A DNA stretch of 64,000 bases from Infirmifilum sp. NZ (lineage in GTDB: Archaea > Thermoproteota > Thermoprotei > Thermofilales > Thermofilaceae). The position numbers were made by a program, and so were the translations under genes. Of this stretch, positions 17,356-25,600 are shown one piece after another; positions within the stretch are counted from its first letter, which is position 1, and the number at the start of each line of letters is the position of its first letter. The notes under the pieces were generated by a model. That model saw nothing but the letters and a program-made list of their open reading frames with translations. It was not told the DNA's origin and ran no database searches. The stretch lies in assembly GCF_022693705.1 (NCBI RefSeq), contig NZ_CP094288.1, forward strand, positions 1,194,443 through 1,258,442, in the 5' to 3' direction.

Positions 17356-20355
17356 GTGATGCGAAAAGCAAAAACATTCGCTAGAGCGTTCGCAGTGCTC
17401 CTGCTAATTATATTGGCTCTACCGACAGGCTTTATAACAATCTTCGGGGTTCAAGGCAAGCCCTCAACCACCACTGCCTCCACGAACGCTGATTCAGGAA
17501 AGTCGAAGAACCTCGACATCCCCCCCGCCTTGAAGGATAAACTACCCCCGGAGCTCATAGACGGGATCAAGCGGTTGCAGGAAATCGTCAACTCGATCCG
17601 CCAAGGCGACAACTACGCGAAAGGCGAGCGCATAGTTGCTTTTAAGCCCTACACGCCCAAGAGCAAGATAGCTGAAATCACCGCCAGCGTCGGCGCAGCC
17701 TCCGTAAAGCACCTCGCCACTCTAAGCGTCAAGGGCGTCGAAACCGAGGTCAAGCTCTTGAAGTTCAGCAGCGAGGAGAAAGCGAGGGAAGCTGAGGCTG
17801 CGCTGAAGAAGGACCCCAACGTCCTTTACGTGGCGAAGAACTTCAAGGTTTACGCGCCCCCCGTAGAGCATAGGAAGCTTGAAGGAAATATTAACGGCAA
17901 CGCGGAGGTGAGTCCGAGTGGAAAGACTGCAGACCCCTACTTGTCGTACCAGTGGTACCTCGATAAGATAGGGTACGACCTCGCACCCTTCCCGCTCAGC
18001 GCGCCAGTCGTCGCCGTCGTTGACACTGGCGTCCAGTACGACCACCCCGAGCTGTCAGGCAAGGTCATCTTGGGCCACGACTACGTTGACGACGATAACG
18101 ATCCTTACGACGAAAACGGCCACGGGACAGCCGTCGCGGGGGTTATTGCCGCGAAAGCCAACAACGGGATCGGTATAGCCGGTGTTTCGCCGAGTAGCCG
18201 GATCTACGCGGTAAGGGTGCTGGACGCCTACGGTTATGGCGAATTCGAGTGGGTGATGCAGGGGATCCTAGAGGCGGCGGACAACCCCGACGTGAAGGTG
18301 ATAAACCTGAGCCTCGGCGGGTACGTGTGGTACGGGTCTGACGAGTACAACTTAATGGAATCTGTGATCAACTACGCCGTGTACCAGAAGGGCAAGATCG
18401 TCGTCGCAGCCGCTGGAAACGCGGACAACCTCATCACCTACATTTATGACAACGCCTCGACGCCCTACTACGACTTGGTTCCCGTGCCAGCCGCAGTGCC
18501 CAGCTGCTTAACTGTAGCTGCGACGGACGAGCTCGACGTGAAGACGTTTTTCAGCAACTACGGCACGAATACGCTGAACTACGTTGACCTCGCTGCACCC
18601 GGCTACAGGATCCTCACACTAGACCTTGGCTCCGGGCTCGCCGTGTGGGCCGGGACATCCTTCTCGGCCCCTATAGTGTCCGGGGTTGCGGCGCGCGTCT
18701 GGGCCGCGCACCCCGATTGGAGCAACACTCAAGTGATGCAGCAGCTGGTGGCGACGGGCAGGCCCCTCGGGCCCGACAAGGGCTTCCCGGTCACCACGAG
18801 AAGGGTTGACCTGGCAAAGGCCCTCGGCGTCGCGGCCACCGGCATTCGAGGCCAGATAGTAGACGCCGAGAACCCGAACCCCTTCTTCGACACGCTGGGA
18901 GGCGTGAGGGTGGAGGTCATTGGGCCGTCGAAGAAGTACACGTACAGCAAGAACGGCGGCTTCTTCACGATCACCAACCTAGCTCCCGGCACATACACGG
19001 TTAAGGTGTCGAAGTCAGGGTACGTGACGCAGACCGCGCAGGTCACTGTGACCGCGGGCTCCATCACCGAGGACGTCAACTTCTACATGGTCAGGGTCAA
19101 GCCAACCACCTACGTCACGGTGGTGACGACCTGGAAGGCGGCAATGCTGGGTATTTACGAGCTGTGGTATAACTTCTTCTATGGCCTGGAGCACCCAGAC
19201 CTGCCCCGGTGGTACAGGACGGCTGGAGCTGAGATGAATGCTAACCTGCGCATACTCCCAGACGGCGTGAGGGTCTACTGGCGCAACCCCGGTAGCCTGA
19301 CCGCTCCCCCCTACGCGGTGCTCGTCGTGGACTCTCTATGGATTGGGAGGCCCGTGGAAACCATAGTGTATATTCCTCAACAGGGTAAGACCTACAGCTA
19401 CGGCCTCGGGATGTCCCCCTACGATGTATGCTGGGGCACTGTGGCGGCCTCGGGGGCTGTCACGAACGTGTACAAGGGTGCTTCAATCGTGCAGACGATA
19501 AGCCCGGCTAAGGCTACGGGGACCTCCGACTTCTGGTGGTACGTCTACGACCAGAAGGGGACTGGAGGCGTCGGCGTAGTCAACAAGAGAACGCCGATGT
19601 TCGGAGTCGAAGTGCAGGGAAGCTCCCCCACCATCCTCTTGGTCGACGACGACGCCAGCCCGTGGAGACGGGATTACTCCGGGTACTTCAAGTCGGCGCT
19701 CGGCGACGCGGGCTACAGCTACGTGTACTGGGACGAGTTTGAGGCCGGGCCTCCCAGCGCCGGCGACCTCTCACGCTACGCGACCGTGGTGTGGTTCACC
19801 GGCGACGACTGGAGGACTACGCTGACGCAGTACGAGAGGGAGGCGCTGGCGGGCTTCCTGTCCTCGGGCAGTAAAGGGCTCTTCATAACAGGCCAGGAAA
19901 TAGGCTACTACTTGAATGTGTACGCGCAGTGGTCGTGGTCGTCTTTCGCGCCCTCGCCTGACGCCGCCTCCTGGTACGAGAAGTGGCTGAGGGCCCAGTA
20001 CCTCTGCGACAGCGCAACTTTGTGCGGCGCAGCGCTCGCTCTAGCCGGCGCTCCAGGAGACCCCGTGAGCGACGGGATGATGCTGGCCATATCAGGCGGG
20101 GACGGTGCAAACAACCAGTGGTGGCCCGACGCGATCCGCGCCGCAGGCAACTCGACTCCCGTGTTCTTCTACCTCGATAGCGACGGCAACCCCCTGGAGA
20201 TGGCGGGGGGTGTGAGGTTCCCGGCTCCGGTTCCAGCGCCCTCAGCGCCGTACAGGCTCGTCTACCTGAGCTTCGGCTTCGAAGCAATCAGCGACGCCGG
20301 TGACAGGGCCCAGCTGATGGACAACATCATACGCTTCCTGAAGACGGGCAGCTAA
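17356..20355 (+). CDS. Secreted subtilisin-like (S8) serine protease, multidomain
   Basis: 999 residues, exported. A hydrophobic signal segment (about 9-33) is followed by a propeptide/inhibitor-like domain (about 80-165). The S8 catalytic domain has Asp223 (VVDTGVQYDHPEL), His256 (NGHGTAVAG), the oxyanion Asn in VVAAAGNAD and Ser435 (GTSFSAP). A carboxypeptidase-regulatory-like beta domain follows (about 495-580, TNLAPGTYTVKVSKSGY). The last part, from about 757 (TILLVDDDASPW), looks like a glutamine-amidotransferase-like Rossmann domain seen in other archaeal surface proteases. There is no C-terminal membrane helix. Start is GTG 17356 or ATG 17359. Probably used to degrade external protein, since these organisms grow on peptides. 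Confidence 0.9.
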   Translation: MMRKAKTFARAFAVLLLIILALPTGFITIFGVQGKPSTTTASTNADSGKSKNLDIPPALKDKLPPELIDGIKRLQEIVNSIRQGDNYAKGERIVAFKPYTPKSKIAEITASVGAASVKHLATLSVKGVETEVKLLKFSSEEKAREAEAALKKDPNVLYVAKNFKVYAPPVEHRKLEGNINGNAEVSPSGKTADPYLSYQWYLDKIGYDLAPFPLSAPVVAVVDTGVQYDHPELSGKVILGHDYVDDDNDPYDENGHGTAVAGVIAAKANNGIGIAGVSPSSRIYAVRVLDAYGYGEFEWVMQGILEAADNPDVKVINLSLGGYVWYGSDEYNLMESVINYAVYQKGKIVVAAAGNADNLITYIYDNASTPYYDLVPVPAAVPSCLTVAATDELDVKTFFSNYGTNTLNYVDLAAPGYRILTLDLGSGLAVWAGTSFSAPIVSGVAARVWAAHPDWSNTQVMQQLVATGRPLGPDKGFPVTTRRVDLAKALGVAATGIRGQIVDAENPNPFFDTLGGVRVEVIGPSKKYTYSKNGGFFTITNLAPGTYTVKVSKSGYVTQTAQVTVTAGSITEDVNFYMVRVKPTTYVTVVTTWKAAMLGIYELWYNFFYGLEHPDLPRWYRTAGAEMNANLRILPDGVRVYWRNPGSLTAPPYAVLVVDSLWIGRPVETIVYIPQQGKTYSYGLGMSPYDVCWGTVAASGAVTNVYKGASIVQTISPAKATGTSDFWWYVYDQKGTGGVGVVNKRTPMFGVEVQGSSPTILLVDDDASPWRRDYSGYFKSALGDAGYSYVYWDEFEAGPPSAGDLSRYATVVWFTGDDWRTTLTQYEREALAGFLSSGSKGLFITGQEIGYYLNVYAQWSWSSFAPSPDAASWYEKWLRAQYLCDSATLCGAALALAGAPGDPVSDGMMLAISGGDGANNQWWPDAIRAAGNSTPVFFYLDSDGNPLEMAGGVRFPAPVPAPSAPYRLVYLSFGFEAISDAGDRAQLMDNIIRFLKTGS

Positions 20356-20359
20356 ACCC

Positions 20360-20393
20360 GAAAAACAATTTTTTTCTCTTCTTCCTTTTTCTT
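20360..20393 (+). terminator. T-rich terminator after the protease
   Basis: Several T runs (ATTTTTTTCTCTTCTTCC, then TTTTTC) begin within a few bases of the protease stop codon, the usual archaeal intrinsic terminator form. Confidence 0.55.
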
Positions 20394-20577
20394 AACCCAT
20401 CCCCTCTTGTCCCCTCGACCCGCTGTTCTGGACGCGTACACGTTTTTCTAAGTGTCGGGAGCCACCTGCAGGTCGTCCTCCTTTACGCAAGGCCTACGCG
20501 CGGGTCTCCGCGAGTTGGATGCCTCGTACAGGTCCGTTCAAAGCCGGGCCCCTGTCCCACAGCCACCGCGGGAAGAC

Positions 20578-20991
20578 TTAGGTGCTGTTTGGATTAACCC
20601 GGCGCCGCCCCGAGCAGCGCGCTTGCTTCCAGCCAGCCCACAGCATGTCCCTTGAGTTTCGGGCGGTTGAAATTGCGATGGCTGAGGGTAGTAGCAGGAC
20701 CACGTGCTCCAGCACGAAGCCTACCACTCTTAGAAGCCCCACGCTTGCGACAGTGAGCAGTGTTACAACCGCGTAGTCGTGTAGCTTAACGTTCAAGCCT
20801 ATAAGCATCGCATAGTCCCTGTCAACCCCTATCAGGACCTCCTTCCTGTAGAGTATAATGCTGAGAGCCGCTACAGCGGCCGAGACCACGAGCGCGTAGG
20901 CCACGTCACTCCAAGTCGAGAGCAGGGGATCGCCCAGAATGTACGACCAAAGGCTGACCTGAGCGGTTACGGGGCGCGCTCGCGCATCCAC
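20578..20991 (-). pseudogene. Fragment of a ZnuB/TroC-type metal ABC permease
   Basis: A 137-codon open frame whose middle part clearly belongs to the ABC-3 permease family for zinc or manganese. SYILGDPLLSTWSDVAYA, then VLIGVDRDYAMLIGLNV (the family's fDeefA..lG), then VGLLRVVGFVLEHVVLLLPSAIA (VVGvLLv..LlilPaa). Only about the middle third of a normal 270-residue permease remains. Both ends run into unrelated sequence (RARPVTAQ before, RCSGRRRVNP after), and no ATPase or binding-protein gene is nearby. I read it as a relic of a lost or rearranged transporter. Confidence 0.7.
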
Positions 20992-21127
20992 AGGTCTTGG
21001 GGAGGAAGGTTTAAAGGCTTCAAGGTGTTATGGCTTCCCAGGCGGTTTGCGTGGAATAGCGAGGCGCCGGCCTCAATTCAGAATCGCGGCTTCGAGGAGT
21101 GGAGGTGGCGGGCTAACCCCCGCTGAG

Positions 21128-21269
21128 GTGGATTCATTGCTCCTCCACAGGTGCCCGAGCTGCGGCATGTACACCCTGCGCCGTGACAAGTGCCCCTACT
21201 GCGGCGGCACCCCCGGGGCAGCGCACCCGGCGAAGTTCTCCCCCGAGGACCCCTACGGGGAGTACAGGC
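21128..21269 (+). pseudogene. nop10: Second nop10 copy, 5' part (locus 2)
   Basis: Bases 21138-21269 equal 15567-15698 of nop10 with one substitution (a silent A to G in the GEY codons). The frame from GTG 21128 reads MDSLLLHRCPSCGMYTLRRD and runs through SPEDPYGEYR, then leaves the family into PDRYLHRTGKAFTAC. The zinc knuckle is intact but the C-terminal helix is missing here; its coding bases lie reversed at 21695-21725. If 21269-21725 is turned around, the frame becomes a 59-residue Nop10 ending AEILGRS, the normal family length. Confidence 0.8.
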
Positions 21270-21725
21270 CCGACCGATACCTACACCGAACGGGGAAAGC
21301 TTTTACAGCCTGCTAGGTCCTGCCAGCTTGCTTTGAGCTTCAGGAAGATTTGGAGCGCAATGCGGCTACGGGTGTCGCTCGGGTGCCGACCCGCCTTTCC
21401 TCGTTGAGGGAGGGGAACGTTGCGGTCTTCACGGCTGACCAGATGGTTTTGCCTCAAAAGGGGGTGCTGAACCGTTTGTGTTTGCGGAAACGGGCACGTG
21501 GCTAACCACCCTGCTCCGCAATTAAAAGCTGCGGCGAGATGATGCTTACACACCTACCCCAGCAGCAACGCTCTCCCCGGCGCTGAGCTGGGATGGAAAG
21601 GAGCCTTTACGAATTCACGCGAAGCCCTCCTCCGCGCGCTCTACAGCTAGCGGTGGAGCTGCGACGCGTAAGGAAGGATGCGAAGCTCAAGAACGGCCGA
21701 GGATTTCGGCTAGCTTGGCTTTCCG
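21269..21725 (-). repeat. Inverted segment homologous to the nop10 3' end and downstream flank
   Basis: Read on the minus strand from 21725, this begins CGGAAAGCCAAGCTAGCCGA, matching 15698-15728 of nop10 in 30 of 31 bases, then ends GRS and stop. Beyond the coding part it stays colinear with 15767 to about 16050 but strongly diverged. Shared blocks in order are ACCGCTAGC, GAGGAGGGCT, TTCGTAAA, CAGCGC with GGG and AGAGCG, TGTAAGCAT, TAGCCAC and GCCC, and CTCCCTC. The left end (21269-21380) no longer aligns by eye. Confidence 0.75.
21350..21505 (+). other. Short coding-looking frame inside the inverted segment
   Basis: A frame open from 21317 and possibly starting at TTG 21350 encodes about 51 residues including RVPTRLSSLREGNVAVFTAD and ends at 21505. 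Composition looks like protein, but no family is recognised. The corresponding strand in locus 1 (around 15900-16030) also has a short frame ending VNGRKTRVLAG, so both may be worn remnants of one gene that once converged on nop10. Confidence 0.3.
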
Positions 21726-22632
21726 TTTGCTCGGCTAAATGCTGTTGGGCGTGCAAAGTCACCTTAATTGCGGTCACGGCTAATAAGGGATGAAGGCGCA
21801 GGCTTCCCGCACCTCCCTCTGGGTATGATTGGATGTTTTCGCTGAAGCGCATAAAAAATGCTTATTACCTATCGAGATGGTGTTGAAAGCACGGAGCTTG
21901 GCCCCCGGGAAAGAAGGCTTCGCCACATGAAGAGCTGAGACTTTCTCACTTTCTCTCCTTTTTCTTTCTGAAGTAAATCCTAGATGAGTAATTCATTGAG
22001 GTTTGAGCAACCACTAGCTTCTTCATGAGTGTGGATCGTTTAAAGGAGAGGCGAAAGAGAGAGAGGAAAATTTGGGGCCTATAGAGGAAAAGTTCGCCAC
22101 CACTTTTGTAGCCACAAAGGAAAGGTTTGTAGCATTTAAGGGGCATACGAGGCTCGCGTAGTTGCGCAACCCCGACGCCTGAGAACAGCTCATGGAAGTG
22201 CTTAGGCTTTACCCCCTAAAGCCTTCGAAAGTAGAATCTGCCTTTGGGGCAGGCTCGGAAGGCATATATAAGCACGTTGCCAGTTATTGAGTGGTGCTTG
22301 AGAGCATAGAGAATAGTGTGGTGAGCCAGAGACCTTTCCATGGGACTACGATGCGACGGGAACAGTGCCCAAGCCTTAGGGGCTTAAGCCTGGACGGCTC
22401 GTTTGCCCCCGGTTTCGAATGCTACCCCGCGAGTCCTACCTGCGCCGCGACGAAGCCTCGGGAAGCTACCTTTAAGCACGGAGAGATATACATCAGTACC
22501 CGGGAGGTATAATCGATTTTCGTCGAAGCAGAATTAGCCGGAAGCCTGATTCTAATTATCAGAAAAGAACGCCTATAAATACCCCGCGAGTCTAAACCCC
22601 CCTGAACCCCGAAAAGGGGTGAATGGGAAAGT
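21726..22632. other. Intergenic stretch before the surface-protein gene
   Basis: About 900 bases with no supportable gene. CATATATAAG at 22263-22272 is a strong TATA box, but the 73-codon frame that follows (GTG near 22291) shows no family resemblance. A palindrome GGCTTAAGCC (22381-22390) lies downstream of it. Purine- and T-rich tracts occupy 21940-22110. The last 60 bases are the surface-protein promoter and leader. Confidence 0.4.
22574..22581 (+). promoter_or_regulatory. TATA box and leader of the surface-protein gene
   Basis: TATAAATA lies 52-59 bases before the ATG at 22633, leaving a leader of roughly 30 bases, longer than for most genes here. In the leader CCCC-GAAAA-GGGG (22607-22619) forms a hairpin whose 3' arm GGGGTG is the likely ribosome binding site. 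Confidence 0.6.
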
Positions 22633-25600
22633 ATGAGCAACAAATACCTGTTAGGAATACTGGCAGTAGCAATCCTAGCACTCGCCCTAACATACACGGC
22701 CCAAGCGAAACCCGTCAAGGCCGCAGTCGTCCAGCTTGTAACACCCTGGGGCACGCCCTTCGCCAACCAGGAAGTAACCATAGTCGTCTTCAACGAAACA
22801 CAAAGAGCTAACTGCATCATAGCCTACGCTAGGGGAGTCACCAACGGCACCGGCCACATCACAGTGAACGTCGTTAGCCCAACACCCCTAGAGGCCAACA
22901 AGATCTACTACGGCACCTACAACGCCTCCGTGTTCTGGCACGCATACGGCACAACCTTCCTCCTGAACTCAACCAAGCTCGATATTACAGAAGGACTCAA
23001 CGCCTCCTCATTCGTCTCAGGACTCAACGGCTCAGCAGTAGTGCTGGGCTATCTCTACAACTTCACCTTCCAGGCGTTGACGAGCATCGGCGGCCAGGAT
23101 TACCCGCTCTACTACAAGGACCCCGAGAGCGGGCTTACCAACCCCGCGTACTTCGAGGTCAGGCTCAGCAAAGACGGCCCCATAATCTTCTACAGCTACG
23201 GCGATAGCCACGCCTTATCGAAGCCGTTCCTCATAGGCGCGATCCAGGTCGACATCAAGCCCACCCTGGCGCCCAACTGCCTCCACATCGAGAAGATGTG
23301 GAACACCACCCTCTACAAGGACATCTACTGGGAAATCAAGTACACCTCCGGCAATGGTCAAGTAGCGAGCTTCAAGGTCAAGGTCGGTAGCGAGACGCTC
23401 AACTTTGTTGTCACAGGCCTCGACTGGGTCCAGGTCGGCACCTACCGCTCCGAGCTCCAGCCCACGGAGGTAGGCCTCAACACGACCGAAAACATACCTG
23501 TACCGCCTGAGAACCAATTCAACTACACGTATCTCCCGTTCCCACAGGACACCGAGGCCCTAACGATCACCGACCGCGCCTACACGTTCGTGGCTAAGGT
23601 GTCGGTGTACGACTTCTGCGACAACCAGCTGATAAACTGGGAAGTGCCGGTCATCAAAGTCGAGTTCGCGACGAGCCGCTGGAAGCTGAGGGTAGGCCGA
23701 GTAAACCCCGCCACCGGCTACGCGCCCATGGAGGGTCCGCTGAACTTCACGGGCGAGCCGGTGTTCTGGCTGCCCGACTACACCCTGCTCTACGGAGAGA
23801 ACATCACGATAAGCGCTGAGATCAACGGGATACATGTGTTCACCGAAAGCTTTAACTCGACAGGCATCAGCGACGGAGACACCTGGGAGGTCAGCATTGG
23901 CGACACCACGAAGCCGGTGATGGTGGCTTCCTTCGACGGTACCGCCTGGGAGTTCGAAATTCACGTCTCCGTCGTCCAGGTCTCCGCCATTGTGAAGGAC
24001 AGCGGGATGCCTCCTGTCCAGCCCCTCGGGGGTGCAATGGTGATCATCTCGGCTCCCGGCTTCGACCCCATCAACACGTACACTGACGCGGCTGGCTACA
24101 TTCAGTTCCCACCCTTCACTCTGCTTGGCGGCGGCACGACCTCTGAAGGCAAACCGTTAATAGTCAGGCAGGGTAGAAACCCCGGCTTCCTGCCGGTCCC
24201 GTTCGGCCTACTTACGACGGGCAAGCTCTACAACTACACAGTCACAGTCCTCTACGCGCTCCCAGGAACGGAGAACTACGTCGACGTCACGCCAGACGAC
24301 AACAAGCTCGCCCTCAACCTCACCGACTACTTCCTTAACTGCGAGGCGCAGTCCTTCACCCTCATCGCCAAAGTATACAACGTTAACATAAAGGTGCTCG
24401 ACCTGTGCGGCAGACCCCTGTCCATCACCGACGACCCCAACGCACTGCTCGTCATCACCTACACGCCCACCGGAGGCCAGCCCATCACCTTCAGCACAAG
24501 CTTAGGCGTGAACGGGACAGTCCCCCAGCTCAGCGTCCCAGGGGGGACCTTCACCGTCAAGCTCGCCTTCAAGGGCGTGCTCATGGACCCCGTCGACGGG
24601 CCCAACCCGCTCGTAGTCACCGGTAACATCGCTAACATGAGCCAGGCCATCTACACATTCCCCGTCGGCGACCTCAAGCTCAGGGTTACTCAGTGGGACG
24701 AAAACGCGCCGCTTGTCAACATCAGCGTGACGCTAGACTACTTCAAGAAGACCACCAAGACCTACACAGAGACCGCGGTCACCGACTGCCAGGGCATTGT
24801 AACATTCCAGAAGGTTCCGCTGAAGTACGACACTACCACCAACTCCATCATCGTCACACTGAAGACAACGCCAGACACGCCGTACATCAGGCACCCCAAG
24901 GATGACGGGCTCCTCGTGGGCAAGTGGGACCTCACCACCTTGATCGCCAGCCAGCCAGCAGCGTGCAAGGTAGGCCCAATCGACGTGCCGGCCTGGATCT
25001 TCAGCTTCACCCTCAAGGCCGTCGACCATAAAGGCAACATCCTCGAGGAGCTCCCGACCAGCAACGGCGCAGCCCCAGTCATCGTCGCGCTCAACGACAC
25101 CGACTGGGGCACTGCTTACAACCTGACCCTCTGGTGCAAGGAAGGTCCTGGTTGCCTCTGCTGGCCCGAAATCCCCGTCACCTACAGGATCTTCAACGCC
25201 ACGGGCAACGCTGATAAAGCCTGGGGCAACGGGCAGAGCAAGGCCGTGTTCAAGTTCACGGGCACCCAGTGGGACAACTCTAAGTACCCGCACCTCTTCA
25301 TAGCCGGAGCCAACTACAGCTTCATCGTCTGGTACGGAGGCGTCATGGTCTACAACTACAACTTCACCATGCCCAAGCCCAGCGAGCCGCTCAACTTCAG
25401 CAACGTGATCAGCAGCCAGGTCATCCTCTTCAACGAGACCAGCGGCAAGCAGACCCTGGTCAAGACCGATAGCCTTGACTACACCTGGCTCCTCAACGCT
25501 AAAGGCAGAACCGAGCACCCGATCGTACAGTTCATCGGCGCTAAGTGGTGGAAGGAGGGAGGCAAGAGATGGGAGATTGAGCTCAGGCTCGTCACCTGGG

